NCBI RefSeq assembly: GCF_000369805.1
Contig: NZ_KB850224.1
Span: forward strand, 2,102,262 to 2,166,261
DNA length: 64,000 nucleotides
Reading direction: 5' to 3'
Source: Acinetobacter sp. NIPH 2100
GTDB lineage: Bacteria; Pseudomonadota; Gammaproteobacteria; Pseudomonadales; Moraxellaceae
In this document: piece after piece, positions 29,073-38,089 of the stretch
Numbering within the stretch: position 1 is the first letter of the stretch
How the letters are laid out: the number at the start of each line of letters is the position of its first letter
Made by a program: the position numbers and the translations under genes
The notes under the pieces: model-generated
The model's database searches: none
Seen by the model: only the letters and a program-made list of their open reading frames with translations
What the model was told of the DNA's origin: nothing

Positions 29073-29369
29073 ATGGCTGAAGCAATGACAACACCGAAGA
29101 ATAGTAAAGCGCAAGTACTTGCAATGACCATTTCGTTTTTGTTGGCATTGCCCCTTGCTGCTATTTTATTGGTACACCCATCACTGATGCTGGATGCTAA
29201 CGGGCACTATAATCATAGCCTGCTGATGCTTGTGATGATTGGGATCTCTGGCGGCTTTATTCATGGCGTTGGGTTTATACCAAGATTCTGGTTATGGAAG
29301 TGGTTATTCAGTCCTTATATCGCTTGGCCATTAATGGTTTTGGGTTACTTTATTTGGATTGGAAATTAA
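29073..29369 (+). CDS. cyd operon protein YbgE-like
   Basis: The 98-residue protein has three hydrophobic helices and the segment GGFIHGVGFIPRFWLWKWLFSP, as in YbgE-type proteins that end cyd operons. The function is unknown. The ATG at 29073 has GAGGA 8 nt upstream, which overlaps the cydX stop. A strong terminator follows. Confidence 0.8.
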   Translation: MAEAMTTPKNSKAQVLAMTISFLLALPLAAILLVHPSLMLDANGHYNHSLLMLVMIGISGGFIHGVGFIPRFWLWKWLFSPYIAWPLMVLGYFIWIGN

Positions 29370-29386
29370 TTTCGAATCAACCAACC

Positions 29387-29418
29387 AAAAGAGGAAGCAA
29401 ACTTGCTTCCTCTTTTTT
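29387..29418. terminator. bidirectional terminator between the cyd operon and the TonB receptor gene
   Basis: The stem AGAGGAAGCAA/TTGCTTCCTCT has a 2-nt central gap (a slightly shorter stem in practice) with an A-run before and a T-run after. It serves both converging units. Confidence 0.88.
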
Positions 29419-29430
29419 ATCGATACGTTA

Positions 29431-31704
29431 TTAAAACTTGAAGGATACAGAACCAGTCACACTACGCGGTGCGCCATAAGTTTGATTCGATGTATTTAAA
29501 CGATAGGTTTTATCCGTAACATTATTGAGATTTAAACCCACGGTTAACGCTGGACTAAGCTCATACTTCGCCATTGCATCAACCAATGTAAAAGCTTTTT
29601 GACCATTGGTATCACGCGCAAAGCCATCCATGTCATAGCTACTATAAATCTTATTCTGCCACGTCACTCCAGCCCCAACTGTAAGCTTTTCTAAATTGCC
29701 AGAAAACTTATAGGTGCCAAAGAGCTTAAACTGATCTTTTGGAATATCGGTGTTAATACAATCGCCTTTTTCCTTGGTCTCAGAATAAGTATATCCACCG
29801 TTCAGATTTAAATTAGGCAGTACTTCTCCAGACACCGCCACATCAAAGCCTTTTGTCTTCGCGCCTTTTGCAGAACGGTAATAAGATGTTCCAGCAACCG
29901 CCCCTGGAACTTCTTCACTATTTGCATATTTACCAGCTTCAACAGCAACATTATCTAGATTAGATTGAAATAAAGCCAAACTCGTATTTAGGCGACCAGA
30001 AAATAGTTCACCTTTTACGCCAAACTCATAGCTATCACCTTCTTTAGGATCAAGTAGCTTCATTTGATAGTCTTTATTCGATTGAGGAGAGAAAATACTG
30101 GTATAACTCCCATAAACAGCCCATTCAGGTGTCACATCAAAAACGATACCGGCATAAGGCGTAAACTGATCGTCAACTTTAATTTTTGTTCCGTTATTTT
30201 TATTACCAGATTCTGCATAATAATCAAAGTTTGAAATACGGCCACCTAAAATTACTTTGAGACTATCCAGAAGATTTAAGCGAGTTGCTAAATAGCCGCC
30301 ATATTGTCTAAATTGCAGTACAGAATTTCCTGTACTTACAGGGGTATATAAACCTGCAGGCTGTGCTGTATAACCATTCCATGTTTTGATATTGATCGAA
30401 CCTGGTTCACCCATCACACGATTGTAATAAGGATCATTTTGATCTACATCTTGAAAATTAGCGCCAAGAATCAATTCATGTTCACGGCCAAATAATTGAT
30501 ATGGACCCGTTAGGCCTAAATCAATCGAATGCTCAACAGGTTTTGTATGTTGATAACCCGCTGTTATTGTTGATGTATTATTTTCATAATCCGTGTAATA
30601 AACGGGTTTTCCATCTGCACCAATGACAGGTACGCGCTTTCCGTCTTGCATTTTATAAACACCAGACGTGTTGGAACCAATCACACCATAAATGCTTTCT
30701 GTATCGGTTGTGGCAAAATTATAGTTTGCATTCAATTTCCAACGATTTTCAAATTCATGTTGCAACTGGGCAAATGCATTCAAACTATCCGTATGGGTAT
30801 AAGCCCAACGTGGTGCAGAATTATCTTTGCGTCCCATTGGCGAAAGAATATTCTTCGCATCGAAATTTGCATAAGCATGGATACTTTGACCATTACTTTG
30901 ATTCCGACTTAAGGATGTTCCGACACTTAAAACCGTTTTATCACTCAAGTCTGCATCTACCACACCATATAAAATGGTCGATTCAGCATCACCCCATTTT
31001 TGCCAACTATCTCCTTGTTGGTGTGCTGCAACCACGCGCCCACGCACAGTTCCAGATTCATTCAATGCTTGAGATGCATCAATTTCACTTCGCCATGTAT
31101 TCCACGAGCCATAACTTACTTTAGCCATGGATTGTGCATTGGGTGTGGCATGTTTGCGATTGAAGTTCACACTGGCACTGGGTAAGCCACTGCCATTTAA
31201 TAAGCCTGTTGCACCTTTTACTACAGTCACATTTTCAAAAATAGCCGTATCAATATTACTTAGTGCAGTATTGTTACGACCTTCAATTGCAGGACTCGAT
31301 AATAAACCATCGATTTGAAAGTTTAGGATTTTAGAACCACGTGAATAATAAGAGGTATATTCACCACCTGTTCCCCAAGCTGACGTTGCCCCATAACTTT
31401 GACGATAAACCCCAGGAATCTGATCAAGCACTGCCGATACACTTGTTAAATTCTGATCTTTGATTTGTTGTTCTGTAATCACACTGACAGACTGTGGCGT
31501 TTCTTTTAAAGATAAATCCAGTTTAGTCGCCGATTTTGATTTTTTAACGGTATATGCAGAAGTTTCATGATCAGCTTTAAGATGAATAACAGGTAACACA
31601 TCTGATTTATTTGAATTTTCTGATGTATCTTCGGCCCAAACCATGCTTGTAGAACTGCCTAGCAAGCTTAACATAATCGCTGTATATAAATTGTGGTGCT
31701 TCAT
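29431..31704 (-). CDS. TonB-dependent siderophore receptor
   Basis: This outer-membrane barrel takes up a ferric siderophore using TonB energy. The start at 31704 (MKHHNLYTAIMLSLL) follows GGGGGAG and gives a signal peptide ending near VWAED. A plug domain (about 60-190: TPQSVSVITEQQIKDQ, QIDGL) precedes a 22-strand barrel ending in the terminal Phe of VSFKF. It is of the FhuE/FpvA-like group; the ligand cannot be assigned. A Fur-box-like sequence lies about 43 bp upstream. Confidence 0.93.
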   Translation of the reverse strand: MKHHNLYTAIMLSLLGSSTSMVWAEDTSENSNKSDVLPVIHLKADHETSAYTVKKSKSATKLDLSLKETPQSVSVITEQQIKDQNLTSVSAVLDQIPGVYRQSYGATSAWGTGGEYTSYYSRGSKILNFQIDGLLSSPAIEGRNNTALSNIDTAIFENVTVVKGATGLLNGSGLPSASVNFNRKHATPNAQSMAKVSYGSWNTWRSEIDASQALNESGTVRGRVVAAHQQGDSWQKWGDAESTILYGVVDADLSDKTVLSVGTSLSRNQSNGQSIHAYANFDAKNILSPMGRKDNSAPRWAYTHTDSLNAFAQLQHEFENRWKLNANYNFATTDTESIYGVIGSNTSGVYKMQDGKRVPVIGADGKPVYYTDYENNTSTITAGYQHTKPVEHSIDLGLTGPYQLFGREHELILGANFQDVDQNDPYYNRVMGEPGSINIKTWNGYTAQPAGLYTPVSTGNSVLQFRQYGGYLATRLNLLDSLKVILGGRISNFDYYAESGNKNNGTKIKVDDQFTPYAGIVFDVTPEWAVYGSYTSIFSPQSNKDYQMKLLDPKEGDSYEFGVKGELFSGRLNTSLALFQSNLDNVAVEAGKYANSEEVPGAVAGTSYYRSAKGAKTKGFDVAVSGEVLPNLNLNGGYTYSETKEKGDCINTDIPKDQFKLFGTYKFSGNLEKLTVGAGVTWQNKIYSSYDMDGFARDTNGQKAFTLVDAMAKYELSPALTVGLNLNNVTDKTYRLNTSNQTYGAPRSVTGSVSFKF

Positions 31705-31744
31705 GACTCCCCCGAGTATGTAATATTTTTTTACATAATACACA

Positions 31745-31763
31745 AATGATAACAATTATCAAT
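31745..31763. promoter_or_regulatory. Fur-box-like site 1 (TonB receptor side)
   Basis: TGATAACAATTATCA is a perfect palindrome with a 3-bp centre, resembling the Fur consensus GATAATGATAATCATTATC. It overlaps the expected promoter of the receptor gene. Confidence 0.75.
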
Positions 31764-31837
31764 AGCGTTAATCTTTCCGTAATTCAGCTGGATAGATTAA
31801 GTTTTTGAATTTGTACTTTAATTTTTAATAAATTTAA

Positions 31838-31857
31838 ATAATAATTATTATCATTAT
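31838..31857. promoter_or_regulatory. Fur-box-like site 2 (PepSY operon side)
   Basis: ATAATAATTATTATCATTAT contains the palindrome ATAATAA/TTATTAT followed by a third hexamer-like repeat, a usual Fur arrangement. It lies 18 bp before the ATG of the rightward operon. Confidence 0.7.
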
Positions 31858-31875
31858 ACTTTTTGGGCCGTACAC

Positions 31876-32133
31876 ATGACTTTAAAAATATTAGGGATCA
31901 TGGTTTCACTGCTGTCTTGTCTGAGTCTTTATCTCAGCCACCCGAATCAGATTTTCTTAGAAAAATCACTTTCTGCTCCATTCAAATATTTAGGGCTTTT
32001 AGGATTATTCATTGGGCTAAGTTTACTCATTTACGCATTACCCATCTTGGTTGCTATCTTGATTTGGCTTGCAATTGCTACTCTTGTTTGGTCATTTGCA
32101 CCCTTCATTATGCTCATGAAAAGGTCATCTTAA
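31876..32133 (+). CDS. small membrane protein, DUF3325-like
   Basis: The 85-residue protein has two to three hydrophobic helices. Small proteins of DUF3325 type commonly sit with a DUF3649 protein and a PepSY protein next to siderophore receptors, and this locus has that order. The assignment rests on context and hydrophobic pattern more than on motifs. Its stop directly abuts the next ATG. Confidence 0.6.
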   Translation: MTLKILGIMVSLLSCLSLYLSHPNQIFLEKSLSAPFKYLGLLGLFIGLSLLIYALPILVAILIWLAIATLVWSFAPFIMLMKRSS

Positions 32134-32421
32134 ATGAACATGCTCAAACAAAAACTACAACCCGATTGGTGGAGCAAAACATTCGCTGGAGGCGTCCTTG
32201 GCCTAAGCTTTGCAATGGCTATGGGGGCAATCATTCTTTTACTCAGTAAATCCAATGCTGATTCTTCGATTGCACCGCAGTTAGGAATGTGGTCCATTCC
32301 ATGGATTTGGCTCTGTGTATTCTTTATTGCTTATTTCATTCCTAAAGGTTGGCAAAGTATTGTGATTTTTAGCCTTGCAAACATTTTTGCCTATGCCCTG
32401 TTATTTTGGTTGAGAGCTTAA
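32134..32421 (+). CDS. small membrane protein, DUF3649-like
   Basis: The 95-residue protein has about three helices and the start QPDWWSKTFAGGVLGLSFAMAMG, resembling the DUF3649 iron-transport-associated family. It is the middle gene of a three-gene operon, 1 bp before the PepSY gene. A role in reductive iron release is inferred from context. Confidence 0.62.
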   Translation: MNMLKQKLQPDWWSKTFAGGVLGLSFAMAMGAIILLLSKSNADSSIAPQLGMWSIPWIWLCVFFIAYFIPKGWQSIVIFSLANIFAYALLFWLRA

Positions 32422-32422
32422 A

Positions 32423-34084
32423 ATGAAAATTCGCGCAGATATCATTAAAACTGGCAAAAACCTACATACATGGGTTGGCATAAGTGCAGGTATTTTATTA
32501 TTTATCTGTTTTTTTGCTGGTGGTTTAACCATGTTCCAGCATCACCTCAGCCAATGGGCTACGCCTCCCCAACAAAAATTAGCTGCAATTCAGCCTAATC
32601 AATATAATCAACTGGTTGAGCAAGTACAGGCCAAATTCCCTGAAACACAAAAGGCATTTACTTTAAGCTTTAGCTCGCCAGAAGGACATAATGCACCGAT
32701 CCAATGGGAAGCTACCCATGCAGAGGCTGAAGATCATCATGGCATTGATATTGCCCAAACAAGCATGATGGCAACACTTGATGCTAATGGTCAACTACTC
32801 GCTAAAGAAGAAAATGTGTCTAAATTGGGTTGGTTGATTGAACAACTGCATGAAACAGCGGGTATCCCAGGCATGATGGGACATCACACAGCTGGTGTAA
32901 TGGTGATGGGCGTTGTTGCTGTTTTATACTTTCTTGCCATCATGTCTGGTTTAATCGTATTACTACCAACCTTAATCAGTGACTATTTTGCTGTACGCAA
33001 AGGTAAAAATAAAAAGCGTTTTTGGCTGGATACCCATAACGTCATCGGCATTACCAGTTTACCTTTTCATATCATCATTAGTGTGACTGTGGTTGTATTC
33101 GCCTTTCATGATATTTTCTATGGCGCATTGACCCAACTGGTATCGAAGGACAAACCCTTATTCGAGCGACCTGCTGCGGTAAAGATTATTGATCCAACAC
33201 CTCGATTAAATGTAGAAAACATTTTCTTGAATATTCAAAAGGCTGCGCCAGATTATCGGATTGACGGCATCCGTTTTAATCAGCTGGATAATCCAGAACG
33301 TGCCTCCGCTTTTGTTGCGTTGTATCATCCAGACCGTATGCTTCGTGGCGATACCTTTGACTATATGTCATTTAATCCGTATCAAACTACGCCTTATCCA
33401 ACCAAAACACTATCAACTGAAGAAAGCTCCGCTGGCTCACTGATTCGCTCGATGTTTGCTTTGCATTTTGGCAATTATGGCGGCGAACCGATTCGCTGGA
33501 TTTATTTAATTTTTGGCCTGGGTGGTGCTTATTTATTCTACTCTGGCAATATTTTGTGGATAGAGACTCGCTTGCGTAAGCAAAAGAATCCGAACTTACC
33601 AGCACCGCAACAACGCAAGGATGTTATGTTTATTGCCAATCTTACCATCGGTGCTTGTTTGGGCTGTATGTTGGCTATATTTACCAGTATGTTGATTGGT
33701 CGATGGGCTTATGTCATACCATTGCAATTACAAAGTCATAACCATGTGTTCATGTATAGCTACTATTTGGTGTTTATCGCAGCAATTGCCTATGTATTTA
33801 TTATCAATGCTGCAAAAGCTTTACCTCAGTTATTCCTAGCAACTGCAATCATTCTATTTTTGATTCCGATCACTTCAATCTTGGCCTATCTATTGCCAAT
33901 TCAAGGACTTTGGCATTCGACTGGCTCTCTAATTTGGATCGATATCGTTGCTTTTGTTCTTGCTTTGCTATTTATACGTTTTTATCAACAAGCTAAGGAT
34001 CGTGCACAAGCTGCACCGATAGGTTCAATTTGGTCTATACAAAAAGCTGAGCAAGTATCACCTCTCACTGAGAACCAAGCGTAA
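32423..34084 (+). CDS. PepSY-associated transmembrane protein (putative siderophore-iron reductase)
   Basis: The 553-residue membrane protein has the N-terminal helix TGKNLHTWVGISAGILLFICFFAGGL, a periplasmic PepSY domain (to about 150), the pair LHETAGIPGMMGHHTAGVMVMG and further helices with conserved His (DTHNVIGITSLPFHIIIS). Related proteins are linked to periplasmic ferric-siderophore reduction. The location in a Fur-box-controlled operon facing a TonB receptor supports that role. Confidence 0.85.
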   Translation: MKIRADIIKTGKNLHTWVGISAGILLFICFFAGGLTMFQHHLSQWATPPQQKLAAIQPNQYNQLVEQVQAKFPETQKAFTLSFSSPEGHNAPIQWEATHAEAEDHHGIDIAQTSMMATLDANGQLLAKEENVSKLGWLIEQLHETAGIPGMMGHHTAGVMVMGVVAVLYFLAIMSGLIVLLPTLISDYFAVRKGKNKKRFWLDTHNVIGITSLPFHIIISVTVVVFAFHDIFYGALTQLVSKDKPLFERPAAVKIIDPTPRLNVENIFLNIQKAAPDYRIDGIRFNQLDNPERASAFVALYHPDRMLRGDTFDYMSFNPYQTTPYPTKTLSTEESSAGSLIRSMFALHFGNYGGEPIRWIYLIFGLGGAYLFYSGNILWIETRLRKQKNPNLPAPQQRKDVMFIANLTIGACLGCMLAIFTSMLIGRWAYVIPLQLQSHNHVFMYSYYLVFIAAIAYVFIINAAKALPQLFLATAIILFLIPITSILAYLLPIQGLWHSTGSLIWIDIVAFVLALLFIRFYQQAKDRAQAAPIGSIWSIQKAEQVSPLTENQA

Positions 34085-34101
34085 CCTGTTCATTAAACAA
34101 T

Positions 34102-34134
34102 AAAAAAAGCCGATGTAATCATCGGCTTTTTTTA
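34102..34134. terminator. bidirectional terminator
   Basis: AAAAAAAGCCGATG/CATCGGCTTTTTTT with a TAAT loop lies between the convergent PepSY and DUF2057 genes. Confidence 0.9.
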
Positions 34135-34142
34135 TTGCTGAA

Positions 34143-34826
34143 TTAGTTGGTTTGACCCGCTAGCCAAGCCATGAATTTTTGGCGTTCAGCTTTAGATGCT
34201 TTCTGCCACAATTCAGCCAATTGTTGATCTGTGGTTTTTGCTGTACCCACTGTCGCTGCTGTTGTTACTGCAACGGGTGCAGCAGCAACTGCTTGTGCGG
34301 TCGCACCTGCATAAACAGGTGCAGGTTGATTCGCAGCATTGTTTTTATTCTTTTGTGTTAAATCTAAAGTACGGCTTAATAAATTACTGCCAGTAAACCA
34401 AGGTTGTGCCTCATTGTTTGCACCCGTTTGCTGTACAACCAACTTTTTGTTTTGATCATACAATGCAACTGTTGGTTGGTCAGCATATTTCTTTGCTGCA
34501 TCAAAGTCTTTAGGCCCATTTACCAAACCCAAAGTATAGGATTGATTGTCTTGCAGGTCTGGCGCTTGGATGGTGACTACACCTGATTTAACGATGTCAT
34601 GCTCACCGTTTAAATGCTCAAAATATTCACGATAACGAACATTAACTGTTAAATTGCCTGGATCTACTTGATAGTTATTCTTCTTTGATGGAATTAATCC
34701 ATTATTTACTTCTTGACCATTTACAGCAAGAATCACGATTTCTTCAGGTGCAGTGATTGTGACTGCCGAAAAAACTGAACTACTTAATAATAACCCGAAA
34801 GCAGCAACACCAACTCTTAAAGACAT
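34143..34826 (-). CDS. DUF2057 family secreted protein (YccT-like)
   Basis: A signal peptide (MSLRVGVAAFGLLLSSSVFSA) precedes a DUF2057 domain: VTITAPEEIVILAVNGQEVN, VNVRYREYFE and SYTLGLVNGPKDFDAAKKYA. The best-known relative, YccT/CsgI of enterics, affects curli assembly; no curli genes are here. A low-complexity Ala-rich stretch (165-205) precedes a short C-terminal AELWQKASKAERQKFMAWL helix. The exact role is unknown. Confidence 0.85.
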   Translation of the reverse strand: MSLRVGVAAFGLLLSSSVFSAVTITAPEEIVILAVNGQEVNNGLIPSKKNNYQVDPGNLTVNVRYREYFEHLNGEHDIVKSGVVTIQAPDLQDNQSYTLGLVNGPKDFDAAKKYADQPTVALYDQNKKLVVQQTGANNEAQPWFTGSNLLSRTLDLTQKNKNNAANQPAPVYAGATAQAVAAAPVAVTTAATVGTAKTTDQQLAELWQKASKAERQKFMAWLAGQTN

Positions 34827-35001
34827 TAGACTCTTCTCGATATAAACAATTTATGAAATCGTATGCACTATGCAATGCGATTGTGACTATTTTATGACAG
34901 AAAACAAAACTGTCTATTCCATCAATTCGGCTTATTTAAGATATATACATCATTTTTGATTATAAGTGCCATACTTCTTTTGGCGAATAACCAATAGACA
35001 T

Positions 35002-35031
35002 AAAAAAAGAGCACTGTTTCGTGCTCTTTTT
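35002..35031. terminator. terminator after the nitroreductase gene
   Basis: AAAAGAGCAC/GTGCTCTTTT with a 6-nt loop and A/T runs on both sides is placed 17 bp downstream of the nitroreductase stop. Confidence 0.85.
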
Positions 35032-35047
35032 CGCTAGTCGTTTTAAC

Positions 35048-35644
35048 TTAGTTAAAAGTTTTGAAACGTGCAGAATCATCCATATAAGTTTTATCACCTG
35101 CTGCTGCTTCGATTGAACCGAATACAAGCTGAGCACGTAATTTCCAGTTCGCTGGAATATCAAAAGTTTCAGCAACTTCTGCATCAATAATTGGGTTGTA
35201 GTGTTGTAATGATGCACCTACACCAATTTCTGATAATGCAGTCCACGTTGCAAACTGAGCGATTGCACTTGAATGTTCAGACCATACTGGGAAGTTGTCT
35301 GCATACAATGCAAATTGTTCTTGTAGACCTTTTACAACATCTTGGTCTTCATAAAATAACGCTGTACCAAAACCAGCAGCAAAGCTATCAATTTTTGCAC
35401 TTGTATTTGCAAAAGCTTCTGCAGGAATCATTTTACGCAAAGTTTCACGTACGATTTCCCAGAATTTAACATGGGAGTCACCATACAAAGTCACAACACG
35501 TGATGTTTGCGAGTTGAATGATGATGGACTTTGTTTTACTGCTTCACGAATTGTTTCTTCAACAGTTGTTTGATCAACTGTAAGGTTTTTACCAATCGCA
35601 TAGATGGTACGACGAGATTTAATGCTATTTAAGAAGTTGCTCAT
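35048..35644 (-). CDS. nitroreductase family protein
   Basis: This FMN-dependent reductase of 198 residues starts at 35644 (MSNFLNSIKSRRTIYAIG), which has TAGGA upstream; the longer frame to 35710 lacks one. The flavin-phosphate residues RR are in SRRTIYAIG. Other conserved parts are SPSSFNSQTSRVV and a C-terminal region SEIGVGASLQHYNP. The natural substrate is unknown. Confidence 0.9.
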   Translation of the reverse strand: MSNFLNSIKSRRTIYAIGKNLTVDQTTVEETIREAVKQSPSSFNSQTSRVVTLYGDSHVKFWEIVRETLRKMIPAEAFANTSAKIDSFAAGFGTALFYEDQDVVKGLQEQFALYADNFPVWSEHSSAIAQFATWTALSEIGVGASLQHYNPIIDAEVAETFDIPANWKLRAQLVFGSIEAAAGDKTYMDDSARFKTFN

Positions 35645-35781
35645 GTTGTTATTCCTACCTTGTGCCATTTCGGCGTTATCTTGGATTGAATGTAGTGTAT
35701 AACGACGCATTTTTTAGGAATAGACCAAAAAATATGACAGATCGTTCTTTTTTTGAAACAGTCTAATTTTTTATTCTGAAT

Positions 35782-35812
35782 AAAAAACTCCACATTCCGT
35801 GGAGTCTTTTTT
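35782..35812. terminator. ftsY terminator
   Basis: The hairpin ACTCCAC/GTGGAGT with A- and T-runs lies 13 bp downstream of the ftsY stop. Confidence 0.87.
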
Positions 35813-35824
35813 AACATAATTTAA

Positions 35825-36943
35825 TTACTTATCTGTTTCAAATAATGCAGCCACAAATGATTTGGCAGAGAAAGGACGTAAATCGTCAATCTTCTCACCC
35901 ACACCGATATAGCGAATGGGTACATGCGTTCGGCTTGCAATATTGAATAACACGCCACCTTTTGCCGTACCATCAAGCTTGGTAATGGTAATCCCTGTTA
36001 AACCAACAGCTTCATCAAACAACTGCACTTGGTTAATCGCATTTTGACCTGTGCCTGCATCAACAATCAGCATAATCTCATGAGGCGCAGTCGCATCAAT
36101 TTTTTGCATGACACGTTTAACTTTTTTCAACTCTTCCATCAAGTTGGCTTTGTTTTGCAAACGTCCAGCTGTATCAGCGATCAATACATCGATGCCTTTA
36201 GCACGTGCGCTTTCAAATGCATCAAAAATCACAGAAGCACTGTCTGCACCATGCCCTTGAGCAACCACTGGGATATCATTACGTTCACCCCAAATTTGAA
36301 GTTGCTCCGTTGCAGCTGCACGGAAAGTATCGCCCGCTGCCAACATCACTTTTTTGCCTTCGCCTTGTAAACGCTTTGCCAATTTACCAATGGTTGTGGT
36401 TTTACCTACACCATTTACCCCGACCATCAAGATCACATAGGGTGATTTATTCGGATCGATATGCAATGGCTTAACGCGTGGCGCCAGTAAAGCAACTAAC
36501 TCTTCTTGCAATGCTTTGTACAAAGCATGCGAATAGATCAAATCACCACGAGCTGTTCTTTCGGTCAAATTGGCAATAATGGTTTTAGTTGCATCTACAC
36601 CAATATCAGCAACCAACATTTGCTCTTCGACTTCTTCTAATAACTCGTCATCAATTTCTTTACCACCGATCAAAATATTGACCATACCATCGGTGAAACT
36701 ACGACGTGTTTTAGTCAAACCATCTTTCATGCGGCCAAAGAATCCCGTAGGCTGGGTTTCTTCTTCAACAGCAGGTACTGTTGCTGCAATCGTTACAGGT
36801 GCTGGAGTTTCAACTGTAGTTTTTACAACTGGCTCATCAATAATGGGAACATCGACAGCAGGTAAATTCGGTAATGTGACATCATCATCACCAATGTCAG
36901 CATCTATCAAGAATTTATTTTGCATATTCGATTGCTGTTGCAT
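35825..36943 (-). CDS. ftsY: signal recognition particle receptor FtsY
   Basis: FtsY is the GTPase that docks SRP-ribosome complexes at the membrane. It has an acidic, Val/Pro-rich N-terminal A domain (1-75), then the N and G domains. G motifs are GVNGVGKTTT (G1), DTAGRLQNK (G3) and TKLDGTAKGG (G4). The start at 36943 has AAGGAA upstream. The A domain is short compared with E. coli FtsY. Confidence 0.96.
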   Translation of the reverse strand: MQQQSNMQNKFLIDADIGDDDVTLPNLPAVDVPIIDEPVVKTTVETPAPVTIAATVPAVEEETQPTGFFGRMKDGLTKTRRSFTDGMVNILIGGKEIDDELLEEVEEQMLVADIGVDATKTIIANLTERTARGDLIYSHALYKALQEELVALLAPRVKPLHIDPNKSPYVILMVGVNGVGKTTTIGKLAKRLQGEGKKVMLAAGDTFRAAATEQLQIWGERNDIPVVAQGHGADSASVIFDAFESARAKGIDVLIADTAGRLQNKANLMEELKKVKRVMQKIDATAPHEIMLIVDAGTGQNAINQVQLFDEAVGLTGITITKLDGTAKGGVLFNIASRTHVPIRYIGVGEKIDDLRPFSAKSFVAALFETDK

Positions 36944-37062
36944 GTCGATTCCTTGAGAATAAAGCAGCTTTTAAAAAAGACCGCTAGTCTAGCATAAATT
37001 GATTTCTTTTTTCCGACAGAGGCAAACCATTCATTTATAAATAGAAATGAATCGTTTAAAAC

Positions 37063-37392
37063 TCACTCATCTTCTTTTGCCATCGCCGGATATTGTTTAA
37101 TACGATTCGATTCAAATTGGTAAGCATTTAAAAGCTTTAGATAATCTACACGTCGAATTTTAGCTTGTTCTAAAATATCTTCAGCCAAATGCTGTGTTCT
37201 AGGATGGCTCGCTTGGTGTGCGTACTGAACAACTGTTTGATACTGCACTGGATTAATTGGGCGTTGTAAAGCGTTATACGCAAGTATAAAAATAGACAAA
37301 ATAATAATACCGACCAAAACATTATAAGTTTGGTCCAACTTAAATCCTAATTTGGATTGCATAACCTTATGTTTAAAAATTATAGACAACAT
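37063..37392 (-). CDS. small single-pass membrane protein, unknown
   Basis: The 109-residue protein has one helix (YNVLVGIIILSIFILAYNAL) and an alpha-helical soluble C-terminal part with several Gln/Arg/Glu (PRTQHLAEDILEQAKIRRVDYLKLLNAY). GAGGT precedes the ATG. I do not recognise a family. It is in tandem with ftsY downstream and a tail-anchored protein upstream. Confidence 0.65.
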   Translation of the reverse strand: MLSIIFKHKVMQSKLGFKLDQTYNVLVGIIILSIFILAYNALQRPINPVQYQTVVQYAHQASHPRTQHLAEDILEQAKIRRVDYLKLLNAYQFESNRIKQYPAMAKEDE

Positions 37393-37448
37393 AATCTACC
37401 TCGAATTAGAGGTAGTGTAAGTCTCTGATTCGCTAAGGACAAGTACAA

Positions 37449-37484
37449 CGTTCAATAAGTCACAATTCCACAACTTATTGAACG
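37449..37484. repeat. perfect 12-bp inverted repeat between two small genes
   Basis: CGTTCAATAAGT and ACTTATTGAACG are separated by 12 bp. There is no T-run on either side, so it is a poor terminator. It may be a protein-binding site upstream of the 37063-37392 gene, or an RNA hairpin in the 3' region of the 37504-37863 gene. Confidence 0.6.
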
Positions 37485-37503
37485 CACACCACTTTAGCAA
37501 TAA

Positions 37504-37863
37504 TTAACTGACTAATGTACGAACAAAGGAAAAGTACAAAATAAATGCAATGATGACCAAGGTAATAAAAATCGCAAACATCCCTACGCCACTTTCTGCA
37601 TCTGCTGGATGTAAATCATCATCATCGGCAATATTTTTCAACTCTCCATCATAGATCCGATAAAACTGATCCTTTTGTTCAGGACTTAAATGACTGGCAA
37701 AGTCATACACTCGTTTACGTTGTGCCAAGCAGTAATCACCCAAGTGAATTTCCTGATGGAAAATGGCTTCATCAAGTAATTGACGATGATGATGAGCTAA
37801 AGCAATAATTTGACTTTCTAATGGTGGGACATCCACAGTTACGCCATCAATGACATTGGACAT
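37504..37863 (-). CDS. tail-anchored small protein, unknown
   Basis: The start MSNVIDGVTVDVPP at 37863 follows a strong AAAGGAGA site. The 119-residue protein has a helical soluble region (IIALAHHHRQLLDEAIFHQE...LSPEQKDQFYRIYDGEL) and one C-terminal helix (GMFAIFITLVIIAFILYFSFV). The family was not recognised. The layout suggests a membrane-tethered cytoplasmic protein. Confidence 0.68.
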   Translation of the reverse strand: MSNVIDGVTVDVPPLESQIIALAHHHRQLLDEAIFHQEIHLGDYCLAQRKRVYDFASHLSPEQKDQFYRIYDGELKNIADDDDLHPADAESGVGMFAIFITLVIIAFILYFSFVRTLVS

Positions 37864-38089
37864 GTTATTCTCCTTTTCTATTATTCTCACTTTGATTTTA
37901 CTTAAAATTATTTGCGACAAATGTTTAATCGTGTAAGATTTTATTTACGTAATGACACCGAATATATTTGACAATTCAATCAATTTTGTCATAATAATTT
38001 AACAAATCTAAGTTAAAGTAGCTTAAATTCAAAGTAGAGTAACTTTGAATAGAATTTGCGGTAATCATAATTAAAATAAGGAGTTATAT

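Noticed and set aside
30708-31124. 138-codon plus-strand ORF antisense to the TonB receptor
   Set aside because: His-rich shadow translation of the receptor coding strand, no ribosome site.
36570-36956. 128-codon plus-strand ORF antisense to ftsY
   Set aside because: It has Ser/Thr/Val-rich shadow composition over the FtsY N-terminal region.
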